The notes: generated from the letters alone by a model not told the origin. DNA of 64,000 bases from Clostridium minihomine (GCF_900240385.1 NZ_OEQH01000001.1:62001-126000), one strand, 5' to 3'. Counted from the first letter of the stretch, positions 40,745-50,301 are shown. Numbers and translations are program-made.

Positions 40745-43315
40745 ATGTATACAGTTTGTATCAACGGGAAAGAGTACGAATCTGCTCACGATAAAAAGCT
40801 GCTGCTTTTTTTGCGGGATGATCTGCACCTGACCGCCACCAAAGACGGGTGCAGTGAAGGCGCCTGTGGAACCTGCACAGTACTGGTGGACGGCGTAAAG
40901 ACAAAAGCCTGTGTGATGCCCCTGAGCAAGTTACAGGGCAAAAAAGTTCTTACGGTTGAGGGGATCGACCCAGAGGAAATGAAGATTTATGAGCATTGCT
41001 TTGCAGAGGCAGGGGCGGTTCAGTGCGGTTTCTGTATTCCCGGCATGGTCATTTCTGCAAAAAGCCTTTTGGATGTCAATCAAAACCCGACCCGTACCGA
41101 AGTAAAACAGGCAATTAAGGGGAACCTTTGCCGCTGCACCGGTTACAAGAAAATTGAGGATGCCATTCTGATGGCGGCAGAATTTTTCCGCGGGAAAAAG
41201 GCGATTCCGCCCACCCCCACTGTGCTGCATATGAACGAGCACGCCAAGCGGATCGATGCCGCCGAAAAGGTGAACGGCACCGGGATTTTTGCCGATGATA
41301 TTGTGGTGGACGGGATGCTGTACGCCAAACCCGTTTATTCTAAATATCCCCGTGCCCGCATTGATCGGCTGGATGTGAGCAAAGCAATGGCGCACCCTGA
41401 CTGTGTCGAGGTTCTTGTCAAAGAAGATGTTCCGTGCAATAAAATCGGCCACATTAAGCAGGACTGGGATGTGATGATGGGCGTGGGCGATATCACCCGC
41501 TATGTGGGCAATGTTTTGGCGGTTGTGGCAACCGACAGGAAAGAGAAGCTGGAAGAAATCTGTTCTCTTGTTGAAGTCGATTATACAGAGCTGGAACCCG
41601 TTACCACCCCCTTTGATGCGCTGAAGGGCGACGCGCCCCTGATTCACGAGGATGGGAATGTGATGAGCCGCGCCAATCTGGTGCGGGGCAATGCGGACGA
41701 TGCGATTAAAAAATCTAAATATGTAGTGACACGGAAATACAAAACCTCTTGGCAAGAGCACGGATTTATGGAGCCGGAATGTTGTGTTGCCCTGCCGGAA
41801 GGTGATGACGGCCTGCTGATCTATACGACCAGCCAGTCGATTTATGACGTGCAGCGAGAGTGTGCCCAGATGCTGCAGCTTCCGAAGGAGAAGGTACATT
41901 GTCATGCTTCGCTGGTAGGCGGCGGCTTCGGCGGAAAAGAGGATATGTCTGTGCAGCAGTACGCCGCGCTTATGGCGTGGGTGACGAAAAAACCGGTCAA
42001 GGTCAAGTACACCCGGCAGGAATCCCTTAATTACCACGTCAAGCGCCATCCCATGGAAATGGAGTTCACCACAGCCTGCGATGAGAACGGTATCCTCACC
42101 GGGATGAAAGGGATCATTATAGCCGACACGGGGGCCTATGCCTCTTTGGGCGGCCCGGTGCTGCATCGCGCCTGCACTCATGCGGCCGGGCCTTATAATT
42201 ATCAGAACATCGATATTTTCGGTATGTCGGTTTACACAAACAACGTGGTTTCCGGTGCGTTTCGCGGCTTCGGTGTGACCCAAAGCTGTTTCGCCACAGA
42301 AATGAATATCAATTTGTTGGCAGAGATGGTGGGGATTGACCCGTGGCAGTTCCGCCGCCGCAATGCCATAAAACCCGGCGACATTTTGCCCAACGGGCAA
42401 ACCGCTGACCCCAACACCAACATGGCCGCCTGTATTGACGCGGTGAAAGATGTGTTTTATTCCAATCCTTATGCCGGAATTGCCTGTGGATTTAAGAACT
42501 CTGGCACCGGAATGGGCAAAAAGGATATTGGCCGGGTGTTGCTGTCTGTGGAGCAGGGGAAAATTCATATCCGTACCTCTGCCTCTTGTATGGGGCAGGG
42601 CATCGGACAAATGACCCTGACAGAAATTTGCCATGTGACTCATTTGGATCCCGCACTGTTTGTCTTTGAAGCTGCGGATACGATTCGCACTCCGGATTCC
42701 GGTACATCCACTGCTTCCCGGCAGACTGTTGTGACGGGTGAGGCCGCCCGCCGTGCGGGTGAAATGCTCAAATGCGCCCTGAACTGCGGAAAAACCCTTG
42801 CCGAGTTGGAGGGAAAAGAGTTTTTGGGCGAATACTCTGCACAAACAGATCCTTTGGGTGCGATCAAGGAAAACCCGATTAGCCATGTGTCGTATTCTTA
42901 TGGTGCACAGGTTATTGTGCTGAACGAAGAGGGAAGAATCACCAAGGCTGTTTCTGCTTTTGACGTGGGAACACCGGTGAACATTCAGTCTGTGGAAGGC
43001 CAGATCGAGGGCGGCATGGTGATGGGAATTGGCTATGGTGTGACCGAAAAGTTTGAGTGTGTGGACGGTTACCCCAAAAGCAGGTTTGGAACAATCGGCT
43101 TTATGCGAGCCACAGAGGCACCCGAGCTAGAGGTTATCCTCTGCCAGCCGGAAGAAAAGGATCAACTGCCTTATTCGCTGGGTGCCAAGGGCTGCGGTGA
43201 GCTTTGTATGATTCCCACTGCTCCGGCCTGTGCTCACGCTTACTATCGTCTGGATGGAAGGTTCCGCCAGAGCCTGCCTTTGGAAGATACCCCCTACCGA
43301 AAAAACAAACGCTAA
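40745..43315 (+). CDS. xdhD: Selenium-dependent type xanthine dehydrogenase, fused Fe-S and molybdenum subunits (XdhD-like)
   Basis: This 856-residue enzyme fuses an N-terminal 2Fe-2S domain pair (CSEGACGTCTVL at about 36-47; CGFCIPGM and LCRCTGYKKI) to a molybdopterin-binding domain (LVGGGFGGKEDMSVQQYAAL; GAFRGFGVTQSCFATEMN; the active-site Glu in GAKGCGELCMI). The layout is that of the selenium-dependent xanthine dehydrogenase family (XdhD). There the selenium is a labile ligand of Mo rather than selenocysteine, and accordingly no in-frame TGA is present. It lies just after the three-subunit enzyme, so the strain has two purine hydroxylases, possibly working at different ring positions or in opposite directions. 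Confidence 0.9.
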   Translation: MYTVCINGKEYESAHDKKLLLFLRDDLHLTATKDGCSEGACGTCTVLVDGVKTKACVMPLSKLQGKKVLTVEGIDPEEMKIYEHCFAEAGAVQCGFCIPGMVISAKSLLDVNQNPTRTEVKQAIKGNLCRCTGYKKIEDAILMAAEFFRGKKAIPPTPTVLHMNEHAKRIDAAEKVNGTGIFADDIVVDGMLYAKPVYSKYPRARIDRLDVSKAMAHPDCVEVLVKEDVPCNKIGHIKQDWDVMMGVGDITRYVGNVLAVVATDRKEKLEEICSLVEVDYTELEPVTTPFDALKGDAPLIHEDGNVMSRANLVRGNADDAIKKSKYVVTRKYKTSWQEHGFMEPECCVALPEGDDGLLIYTTSQSIYDVQRECAQMLQLPKEKVHCHASLVGGGFGGKEDMSVQQYAALMAWVTKKPVKVKYTRQESLNYHVKRHPMEMEFTTACDENGILTGMKGIIIADTGAYASLGGPVLHRACTHAAGPYNYQNIDIFGMSVYTNNVVSGAFRGFGVTQSCFATEMNINLLAEMVGIDPWQFRRRNAIKPGDILPNGQTADPNTNMAACIDAVKDVFYSNPYAGIACGFKNSGTGMGKKDIGRVLLSVEQGKIHIRTSASCMGQGIGQMTLTEICHVTHLDPALFVFEAADTIRTPDSGTSTASRQTVVTGEAARRAGEMLKCALNCGKTLAELEGKEFLGEYSAQTDPLGAIKENPISHVSYSYGAQVIVLNEEGRITKAVSAFDVGTPVNIQSVEGQIEGGMVMGIGYGVTEKFECVDGYPKSRFGTIGFMRATEAPELEVILCQPEEKDQLPYSLGAKGCGELCMIPTAPACAHAYYRLDGRFRQSLPLEDTPYRKNKR

Positions 43316-43550
43316 AAAACTTACTGAAAAATTAACAGATTTAATGAAGGGTACAGGTTCGTACTGTCTGCTTTTGCCGGATCGATACCTGCGCTAAGAT
43401 GTTATCGGCGTTGGAAGAGCCCAAGGCTTTTTCGGCGGTGAACCGGCAGACTCTGATATTTCTTGGGTTTTCCACAAGCAGGAATCAAAAAACTCTTTGC
43501 ATGCAGCGGTAGGTTGTTTTGGAATAGAACTCCTGTTGTTTCAATTAATA

Positions 43551-43590
43551 CAAAGAGCCGGGGCAGACGATAATCTGCCCCGGCTCTTTG
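43551..43590. terminator. Bidirectional terminator with a 17-bp stem
   Basis: CAAAGAGCCGGGGCAGA (43551-43567) pairs perfectly with TCTGCCCCGGCTCTTTG (43574-43590). It lies between the convergent xdhD-like gene and PLP-barrel gene. The remainder of 43316-43550 holds no supported gene. Confidence 0.9.
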
Positions 43591-43599
43591 TATTTTCAG

Positions 43600-44277
43600 T
43601 TATGTAATCAGCAGTTTAGCATAAAATGCATTTTGATTCTGTGTGGCAACTATTTTCGCTTCACGCAGGAAATCCTCCAGCGTTTCCGGATGCTCCAATG
43701 CGTTTTTATAGGCAGGTTCCGCACCGCCCGAAACGCATAGGTAAGGCATACCGCAAGGTAAGATCACTGTCATACGCTTTGCCAGTTCATAGCAGGTGCG
43801 AAAATATTTTCCCAGTGCTTTTCCGTGAAGGCCTTCTGTGCTGCCCTGCACAAAACAGCCGCGAACAGAGATTCCGCCAAATGCTTTGATTGCCTGCGCA
43901 AGCTCAGGCAACTCTCTTTCCGGAATGCCGAACTGCTTTTTATCGTCATAAGCCTCGGGGATGATCCGCAGGCCAACAGATTCCAGAAAGCCCGGCTTCA
44001 GCAGGGGCTGTGCCACCCGGTTTATCTGGTTAAGCTCGTCCCGGTCATTGGCGATAAAGCGGCATTTGCCAATGGCGCGACGAAGTGCATCCTCTGTTTT
44101 GCCCGGTGTGGAAAAGTAGATATGTTCCGCTGTTAGCCCAAGTGAGGCGGCTTTTTCCACCTGCTCGCAAGAGCCGGCGTTTCCATCGGAAAAAATGGCA
44201 CGCTGGTCGCAGGGGGCAAGAAGTTGATAGTCTGGAAGATTCGTTTGTACCCACATGGAAGAAGTGCTGCTTTTCAT
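43600..44277 (-). CDS. Truncated-type PLP-barrel protein (DAP decarboxylase/alanine racemase-like)
   Basis: The predicted 225-residue protein resembles the middle of the PLP type III barrel of diaminopimelate decarboxylase-like enzymes (NAGSCEQVEKAASLGLTAEH; IYFSTPGKTEDALRRAIG; GISVRGCFVQGSTEG; PYLCVSGG). The N-terminal lysine strand that binds PLP and the whole C-terminal Greek-key domain are missing, so it is half the usual length. It starts at ATG 44277 after GGAG (6-base spacing); an ATG four codons upstream is less well placed. It may be a decayed enzyme, a split gene, or a small PLP-binding helper of this pathway. It lies between catabolic genes and a regulator. Confidence 0.55.
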   Translation of the reverse strand: MKSSTSSMWVQTNLPDYQLLAPCDQRAIFSDGNAGSCEQVEKAASLGLTAEHIYFSTPGKTEDALRRAIGKCRFIANDRDELNQINRVAQPLLKPGFLESVGLRIIPEAYDDKKQFGIPERELPELAQAIKAFGGISVRGCFVQGSTEGLHGKALGKYFRTCYELAKRMTVILPCGMPYLCVSGGAEPAYKNALEHPETLEDFLREAKIVATQNQNAFYAKLLIT

Positions 44278-44368
44278 AAAAAGCTCCATTCCCCGCTGCC
44301 ATTACAAGCAAACGATTCAAGGTGCTGCTGGCGCGGTGATGTTTTTAACAGGTTCTATAGGCTCAAAA

Positions 44369-44399
44369 AGCCAGGGCTGCAAATGATAGCCCCGGCTGC
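44369..44399 (-). terminator. Terminator downstream of the YheO-type regulator gene
   Basis: On the minus strand AGCCGGGGCT (44388-44397) pairs with AGCCCTGGCT (44369-44378, one mismatch), followed by TTTTTGAG. The stretch 44290-44639 otherwise holds no supported gene. Confidence 0.6.
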
Positions 44400-44639
44400 T
44401 TCAAATCTGCCCCTGTTATGCGTGGCTTTTCGCAGATTAGGAGAAGGTTCCTATTTGCCCAAGGGCATATTTTTCCATCATAAACGTTCTGAAATCTAAA
44501 AGAAAAAACAAAAATCAAGGCAAAAATCCGCAGAAATACATGTGTGTTCCCAGAATAATGGCCAATTACATTTCTTGCTGTTTTACGGTATGCTTTGGGT
44601 GCAAACGCGCTCTTGCACTTGTTTGGACTGAACAGATTG

Positions 44640-45302
44640 CTAATTGTTTTTGTTGGGTTTATTTACTTCAATGTAGCTGTATAAGGTAAATTTGCTGATA
44701 CCAAAACATTCGGATACCTTATCACCTGATTTGGTAATCAGAAACGCACCGGCATCATTCAGGAACTGAATGGCCTGCACCTTTTCCTCTTTGTTCATAA
44801 GCGCCGGCGGTTTGCCGATGAGCTGAATGCTTTGCTCAATCAGGTTATCGAGAAGATCGTTTACATTGGTTGGAATTTGGGTGGGCTGCTCTTTTTCTTC
44901 CCCCAAGCTGATTAAGCTGGACAATCCCAAGTCAATGGAAACCAGGCTGGTAATATCAAAATTAATGCCCATCATATACCGGTAATTCCCGTTGATGTCT
45001 TTGATGAAAATGGAGGAAGACTTCAGAATAGTTCCCCTTTTATTACGAGTTATATGCACTTTATGGCCGCTAAGGCTGTGTCCGGTTTTCAGCGCTTCAA
45101 TTGTTTCCAATACAATTTTAGAAGGTCCGTCGCCTACTTTCCGCCCGGTAATATTTCCGTTCAGAATGTAAACGATGGTGTGCTCTAAATCTTCACCGTT
45201 CAAATCGTGGATGCACACCTCGCAGTTGGAACCAAACTGCTGCACAATCCCTTGTGCCGTTGCAATCAGATTTTCAAGCTGAATATTGCTGCTTTCTTCC
45301 AT
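44640..45302 (-). CDS. YheO/DauR-type PAS-helix-turn-helix regulator
   Basis: The 220-residue regulator has an N-terminal YheO-like PAS domain (about 10-135: CEVCIHDLNGEDLEHTIVYI; GHKVHITRNKRGTILKSSSI; YRYMMGINFDITSL) and a C-terminal DauR-type helix-turn-helix (about 175-215: GAFLITKSGDKVSECFGISK). Such regulators sense amino-acid or purine-like metabolites and act on nearby catabolic operons. It sits between the two halves of the cluster, transcribed towards the PLP-barrel gene, and is the best candidate for the pathway-specific regulator. The gap 45303-45829 holds no gene apart from the promoter at 45744. Confidence 0.85.
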   Translation of the reverse strand: MEESSNIQLENLIATAQGIVQQFGSNCEVCIHDLNGEDLEHTIVYILNGNITGRKVGDGPSKIVLETIEALKTGHSLSGHKVHITRNKRGTILKSSSIFIKDINGNYRYMMGINFDITSLVSIDLGLSSLISLGEEKEQPTQIPTNVNDLLDNLIEQSIQLIGKPPALMNKEEKVQAIQFLNDAGAFLITKSGDKVSECFGISKFTLYSYIEVNKPNKNN

Positions 45303-45743
45303 TGAACATCCCTCATTCTAACGTCATTATTTCAATTTCTTCTTACCGTCCTTGTTTTTCAGGCTGCATGGCAGGAAAACATTCCGGTATTCTATCACGG
45401 GCGGAAAAGCAAATGCAGAGTGAATGGAAAAGCCAAAGTTTGCATTATAAGCTTTCTGAATTAATTTTCATTATATAAGGAAAAGGCTTTCACTGCAAGC
45501 CCTTCCGGTCACAGCTTTTTAACATTGCTGCAATTCGGGCCAGCCGTGCCCAAAAACCGGCAGTGAATTTAACATTCCCCGCACAGGCGCAATATTCTGC
45601 CGATTTATCAGAAGAATGGCACGATTCTTGGTTTGTGCCGCTGAAAAAGATAGATTTGTCATGCAGCAGGCGAGTGCATTTTTTGTCGAAATAAGACGCC
45701 TACAAATTTAGTTAGATTAGAACAAAAATTTTTTAATTTTGCC

Positions 45744-45772
45744 TTGTATTTTAGCAAAACATTTGCTATGAT
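45744..45772 (+). promoter_or_regulatory. Promoter of the molybdenum cofactor operon
   Basis: TTGTAT (45744-45749) and TATGAT (45767-45772) with a 17-base spacer; AACAAAAATTTTTT lies just upstream. The first gene starts at 45830, and the following genes are closely spaced. Confidence 0.65.
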
Positions 45773-45829
45773 AAACCAAACGTTATCTTTTCGTATGAAT
45801 ATCGAAACTGAAGAAAAGGGTGAGCAGAT

Positions 45830-46858
45830 ATGGAACTGGTTCGGACTGAAGATGCAGTCGGGAGCGTCCTTTGCCACGATATTACACAAATTATTTCAGG
45901 GAAGAAAAAAGGGCCTGTATTCCGAAAAGGGCATGTAATTCAGCCTGAGGATATTGCAGTACTTTTAAGCGTAGGAAAAGAACATCTATATGTGTGGGAA
46001 AAGCAGCAGGGAATCTTGCATGAAGACGAAGCTGCAGAAATTCTGCGTGACTTATGTCTGAATGAAGGAATGCGCGCCACAGAACCCAAGGAAGGGAAAA
46101 TAGATCTGATTGCCGAATGCGACGGCTTGTTTCAGGTGGACGGGACAGCTCTGCTGGAGGTTAATTCAACGCCGCAGATGATGATTGCCACCCGCCACGG
46201 AAATACCTTTGTCAAAGCGGGGGACAAGCTTGCCGGAACACGAATTATTCCGTTGGTGATTGAAGAAGAAAAAATGCGTCAGGTGCAAAACCGGACTTTT
46301 GCGCTGACCGGTGGGAAGCCGGTTCTGCGGCTGCTGCCCTATCGCCATAAAAAAATCGGGATAGTGGTTACAGGCTCTGAGGTATTTAAAGGGCGAATAC
46401 AAGATACTTTTACTTCGGTTCTTTTACATAAGCTGCAGGAATTTGATACCGAAGTGATTGGACATGCGGTGTGTGACGACGATGACCGCATGACAACAAA
46501 GGCTATCAACGAATTTTTAAAGGATGGCGCGGATGTGGTGCTTTGCACCGGGGGCATGAGTGTGGACCCGGACGATAAAACGCCGCTGGCAATCCGCAAT
46601 ACCGGCGCGGAAGTTGTAACCTATGGTGCACCGGTGCTGCCGGGGGCCATGTTTATGCTGGCGTATTTGGGGAAGGCGGCGATCTGTGGGCTTCCGGGGT
46701 GCGTGATGTACGCAAAGCGCACGATTTTTGATTTAATGCTGCCCCGTGTTCTGGCGGAAGATAAAATCACAGCAAAGGAGATAGCTGCTTTGGGGGAAGG
46801 CGGATTATGTCTGGAGTGCGGCGTATGCACTTACCCCAATTGCGGTTTTGGAAAATAA
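45830..46858 (+). CDS. MoeA-like molybdopterin-binding protein with Cys-rich tail
   Basis: The 342-residue protein contains a MoCF/MogA-type molybdopterin-binding domain (about 175-320: KIGIVVTGSEVFKGRIQDT; DVVLCTGGMSVDPDD; PVLPGAMFMLAYLGKAAICG). The first 170 residues resemble the linking part of MoeA. MoeA-type proteins insert molybdate into molybdopterin. The C-terminus is unusual: CLECGVCTYPNCGFGK, with four cysteines that could bind a metal or cluster. It is the first gene of the cofactor operon. Its stop is one base before the moaC start. Confidence 0.85.
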   Translation: MELVRTEDAVGSVLCHDITQIISGKKKGPVFRKGHVIQPEDIAVLLSVGKEHLYVWEKQQGILHEDEAAEILRDLCLNEGMRATEPKEGKIDLIAECDGLFQVDGTALLEVNSTPQMMIATRHGNTFVKAGDKLAGTRIIPLVIEEEKMRQVQNRTFALTGGKPVLRLLPYRHKKIGIVVTGSEVFKGRIQDTFTSVLLHKLQEFDTEVIGHAVCDDDDRMTTKAINEFLKDGADVVLCTGGMSVDPDDKTPLAIRNTGAEVVTYGAPVLPGAMFMLAYLGKAAICGLPGCVMYAKRTIFDLMLPRVLAEDKITAKEIAALGEGGLCLECGVCTYPNCGFGK

Positions 46859-46859
46859 A

Positions 46860-47375
46860 ATGGAATTTTCACATTTTGACCCAGATGGAAACGCGGTCAT
46901 GGTGGATGTGACCGGAAAAGCAGAAACGATTCGGGAAGCCTGTGCGCAGGGCGATATCGGTGTATCGCGGGAATGTTTTGAAAAAATCCGGCAAGGTTCC
47001 ATGGAAAAAGGAGACGTGCTTTCGGTGGCGCGTATCGCCGGCATTATGGGTGTCAAACGCACCAGTGATCTGATTCCGCTGTGTCATGTTCTCAACTTGA
47101 CAAAAGTGGCCATCGATTTTGAACTAATGGGGGAAATGGAAGCGCTGGAAACAGAAACGCAGGAAGAAAAGAAGCACTGGGTTCGTGTGCGATGTACCGT
47201 CCGATGCGCCGGAAAAACCGGAGTTGAAATGGAAGCACTGACCGGCACCAGTGTCGCCCTACTGACCATTTATGACATGTGCAAGGCGGTAGACAAGAGT
47301 ATGGAAATCACCGGGATCTGTCTGCTTTCTAAAACAGGCGGAAAATCCGGGGAGTACCGGCGTGAGCTCCGGTAG
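46860..47375 (+). CDS. moaC: Cyclic pyranopterin monophosphate synthase
   Basis: The 171-residue enzyme performs the second half of the first step of molybdopterin synthesis, converting the MoaA product to cPMP. Motifs seen: FDPDGNAVMVDVTGKAETIR, GIMGVKRTSDLIPLCHVL with the LCH active site, and GVEMEALTGTSVALLTIYDM. I chose ATG 46860, as the family starts only a few residues before this block. It is usually about 160 residues; here a short acidic insertion (TETQEEKKHW) adds length. Confidence 0.93.
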   Translation: MEFSHFDPDGNAVMVDVTGKAETIREACAQGDIGVSRECFEKIRQGSMEKGDVLSVARIAGIMGVKRTSDLIPLCHVLNLTKVAIDFELMGEMEALETETQEEKKHWVRVRCTVRCAGKTGVEMEALTGTSVALLTIYDMCKAVDKSMEITGICLLSKTGGKSGEYRRELR

Positions 47376-47385
47376 AGGCGTATAG

Positions 47386-48405
47386 ATGGAAAACAGAAGA
47401 CAGGAACAGCGTTTGAATCAGGACGGTCAGAACCGGACGATTGATTATCTCCGCATTTCTGTTACGGATCGATGTAATCTGCGGTGCCGGTATTGTATGC
47501 CCTATGATCTGGAGTTGAAGCCGCATGACGCAATCCTTCGCAGTGAAGAAATTCTTCGCACAGTGCGGGCAGCCGCCGACTTTGGTGTTCGGCATCTGAA
47601 GGTGACAGGGGGCGAACCGTTGGTGCGCCGGGGCTGTACCGATTTGGTGCACCGGCTGAAAGAAACCGGGGGGATCGAAACCGTTACGCTCACCACCAAT
47701 GGGGTTCTGCTGCCCACATTTTTGGAAGAACTAAAAGGTGCGGGGGTTGACGGAATCAACATTAGTCTGGATACCCTGGACAGAGATGCCTATACGAACA
47801 TTACAGGATTCGATCGGCTGGGCGATGTGTTAAAGGCGATCGATCTCAGCGTGGCTTCCGGTATCCGCACAAAGATCAATGTAACGGTTACACAGCAGAC
47901 CCCGCCGCGCGACATTGTCCGTCTGGTGGAACTGGCAAAGGACAGGCCGCTGGACGTTCGTTTTATTGAGCTGATGCCCATTGGATTCGGTGCAGATTTG
48001 TGTTCGCTGGATAATGAGCTGATTCGGGCGCGGATTCGCCTAAAATACCCGGGCCTTGCTCCGGCTGGCCGTTCGGCAAAGCGCCGGGGGTATGGGCCTG
48101 CACAATACTGGATAATTCCCGGTTTTCAGGGACAAATCGGTTTTATATCGGCCATCCACGAGCCGTTCTGCGCACAGTGCAATCGCCTGCGCCTGACAAG
48201 TTCCGGATTTTTGAAATATTGCCTGTGTTATGAGGATGGAATTGATTTAAGGCAAATCCTGCGCTGCGGCTTGCCGGAGCAGGAAGAGCGCCGGGCTTTG
48301 TTTGGCAGTTTTGTGCAGGCAGCCCGAAAAAAGCCGGAGCGGCACAGCTTTTCTGAGCAGGAGAGGATAACGGAAAAAACACCAATGTCAGGAATTGGGG
48401 GGTAA
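47386..48405 (+). CDS. moaA: GTP 3',8-cyclase
   Basis: The 339-residue radical SAM enzyme starts molybdopterin synthesis from GTP. The N-terminal cluster motif is CNLRCRYC (C30, C34, C37), and the C-terminal second cluster is FCAQCNRLRL with a later KYCLC. The conserved double-glycine C-terminus (MSGIGG) that supports catalysis is present. It lies 10 bases after moaC and 5 bases before the MOSC-MogA gene. Confidence 0.95.
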   Translation: MENRRQEQRLNQDGQNRTIDYLRISVTDRCNLRCRYCMPYDLELKPHDAILRSEEILRTVRAAADFGVRHLKVTGGEPLVRRGCTDLVHRLKETGGIETVTLTTNGVLLPTFLEELKGAGVDGINISLDTLDRDAYTNITGFDRLGDVLKAIDLSVASGIRTKINVTVTQQTPPRDIVRLVELAKDRPLDVRFIELMPIGFGADLCSLDNELIRARIRLKYPGLAPAGRSAKRRGYGPAQYWIIPGFQGQIGFISAIHEPFCAQCNRLRLTSSGFLKYCLCYEDGIDLRQILRCGLPEQEERRALFGSFVQAARKKPERHSFSEQERITEKTPMSGIGG

Positions 48406-48410
48406 CAGGG

Positions 48411-49361
48411 ATGAACAGCGGAACAGTACGAGCTGTTTGTATTTCAGAGAAAAAGGGAATCCAAAAACATAGTGTGCCTCAAGCCTTTTTTATGGAAGAA
48501 TGGGGAATTGAAAACGACGCTCATGCAGGAAAATGGCACCGTCAGGTCAGCCTGCTTTCCTTTGACCGTGTGCAGGATTTTAACGCCCGCGGCGCGCAGG
48601 TGCAGGACGGCGCGTTTGGAGAAAATCTTTTGGTGGCAGGAATCGATTTTCGGTCCCTTCCGGTCGGGACACTGCTGCGGTGCGGCGATGTGGAGCTGCG
48701 CATGACGCAGATCGGCAAAGAGTGTCATACGCATTGTGCGATTTATCAGAAAATGGGGGAATGTATCATGCCGGTGCAGGGCGTTTTTGCTGAGGTTCTG
48801 CATTCGGGAATCATCCGTTCCGGGGACCATATGAAGGTAATGCCGCCGGATCCGGAGCGTCCGTTTACAGCGGCTGTGATTACGCTGTCTGATTCCGGCG
48901 CAAAAGGGGAACGCGCAGACCAGAGCGGGCCGCTGATTACCGCCCGGCTGGAGGCAGAGGGATTTGAAGTGCTGGAAACCTTGGTTTTGCCAGACAGCGC
49001 CGAGCTTTTAAAGAAAGAGCTGTGCCGCCTGGCAGATCAGCGTCAGGTCAGCCTTGTTTTGACCACAGGGGGCACGGGGTTTTCGCCCCGTGACAATACG
49101 CCGGAGGCAACCCTTGCGGTTATGACCCGAAATGCACCGGGAATTGCCGAAGCAATTCGGGCGGCCTCAATGGCACAGACAAAGCGCGCAATGCTTTCTC
49201 GCGCGGTAAGCGTGATTCGCGGGGGAACGCTGATTGTCAATCTTCCCGGCAGCCCCAAAGCGGTTCGGGAAAGTATGGACGTATTTTTTGATACGGTTGG
49301 GCATGGGCTTAAAGTGTTGCGCGGCGCGGTAACAAACTGTGCCGCCAACTTTGAGAAATAA
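48411..49361 (+). CDS. MOSC domain-MogA fusion protein
   Basis: The 316-residue protein has an N-terminal MOSC domain (about 1-145: GAFGENLLVAGIDF, IGKECHTHCAIYQKMGECIM) and a C-terminal MogA domain (about 150-316: AAVITLSDSGAKGERADQSG; LVLTTGGTGFSPRDNTPEAT; LIVNLPGSPKAVRES). MogA adenylates molybdopterin before molybdate insertion; MOSC domains handle sulfur or molybdenum cofactor. This fusion is known in anaerobic Firmicutes. In operon with moaA and moaC. Confidence 0.9.
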   Translation: MNSGTVRAVCISEKKGIQKHSVPQAFFMEEWGIENDAHAGKWHRQVSLLSFDRVQDFNARGAQVQDGAFGENLLVAGIDFRSLPVGTLLRCGDVELRMTQIGKECHTHCAIYQKMGECIMPVQGVFAEVLHSGIIRSGDHMKVMPPDPERPFTAAVITLSDSGAKGERADQSGPLITARLEAEGFEVLETLVLPDSAELLKKELCRLADQRQVSLVLTTGGTGFSPRDNTPEATLAVMTRNAPGIAEAIRAASMAQTKRAMLSRAVSVIRGGTLIVNLPGSPKAVRESMDVFFDTVGHGLKVLRGAVTNCAANFEK

Positions 49362-49413
49362 AATTTAAAATGTTCGGGCGAGATGAAAGGCTTGACAAAA
49401 GGAGTTTTTTTCA

Positions 49414-50268
49414 ATGAAAAAAAGATCGTTTGGCATGGCAGTTGTATTGGCATTGGCTGTTTTGGGAATGAACCTGACCGCCTGTGGCGGCCAGAACCAG
49501 TTGGACGGGCAGTCCACAGCGCCAGATGCGGGCTCGGCACAGCAAACCGTTGCTTCCGGTGAGTCAGAAGAGCTGCTGATCGCTGCGGCTGCATCCCTGA
49601 AAAATGCGTTTGAAAAAGATCTGATTCCTCAGTTTGAAAAAGAAAATCCTGGCATCACCGTAAAGGGCACCTATGATTCTTCCGGTAAGCTGCAAACACA
49701 AATTGAAGAAGGCCTCCCCGCAGATTTGTTTTTTTCCGCCGCAACCAAGCAAATGCAGGCACTGGACAAGGAAGGTCTGATGGACAGCTCCAGCATTTCA
49801 AATCTTCTGGAAAACAAGCTGGTTTTGATCACGCCCAGCAACAGCAAATACGACCTGAAGGATTTTAAGGATGTTACGAAGTGTGAATCCATTGCAGTTG
49901 GCGATCCGGATTCTGTTCCGGCTGGCCAATACGCGAAGGAATCCCTCACTAGCCTGGGAATATGGAGTGAGGTGGAAAGCAGGCTGTCTCATGGCACCAA
50001 TGTAACAGAGGTGCTAAGCTGGGTAGCAGAGGACTCTGCGGACTGCGGATTTGTTTATGCGACAGATGCGGCTTCTATGGCGGATAAGGTGAATATCTGT
50101 GCCACTGCGCCGCAGGACAGCCTGAAGGCACCTGTATTCTATCCGATTGGCATCACCAAGGCTTCTGCAGAAAAAGACAGTGCGAAAAAGTTTTTGGAAT
50201 TTTTAAAGTCTGACGAAACAGTACAGACGTTTGTCAGCTACGGTTTTTCTGACAGTCGGTCTAAATAA
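49414..50268 (+). CDS. modA: Molybdate ABC transporter substrate-binding lipoprotein
   Basis: The 284-residue lipoprotein has a signal peptide with lipobox LTAC (Cys24) and the ModA motifs LLIAAAASLKNAFEKD and GTYDSSGKLQTQIEEGLPAD, which bind the molybdate oxyanion. It delivers molybdate to ModB. It lies 34 bases upstream of modB; ATG follows an AAAGGAG site. Confidence 0.93.
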   Translation: MKKRSFGMAVVLALAVLGMNLTACGGQNQLDGQSTAPDAGSAQQTVASGESEELLIAAAASLKNAFEKDLIPQFEKENPGITVKGTYDSSGKLQTQIEEGLPADLFFSAATKQMQALDKEGLMDSSSISNLLENKLVLITPSNSKYDLKDFKDVTKCESIAVGDPDSVPAGQYAKESLTSLGIWSEVESRLSHGTNVTEVLSWVAEDSADCGFVYATDAASMADKVNICATAPQDSLKAPVFYPIGITKASAEKDSAKKFLEFLKSDETVQTFVSYGFSDSRSK

Positions 50269-50301
50269 GCAAGGCACTGCTAAAAAAGGAGGGACGGTCG
50301 T

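Noticed and set aside
40931..42886. Long minus-strand frame of 651 codons opposite the xdhD-like gene
   Set aside because: It is a shadow of the higher-GC plus-strand gene; composition is His/Cys/Gly-rich without domains and there is no ribosome site.
40745..43315. Selenocysteine codon in the selenium-dependent type xanthine dehydrogenase
   Set aside because: No in-frame TGA occurs; selenium in this family is a labile cofactor ligand, not selenocysteine.
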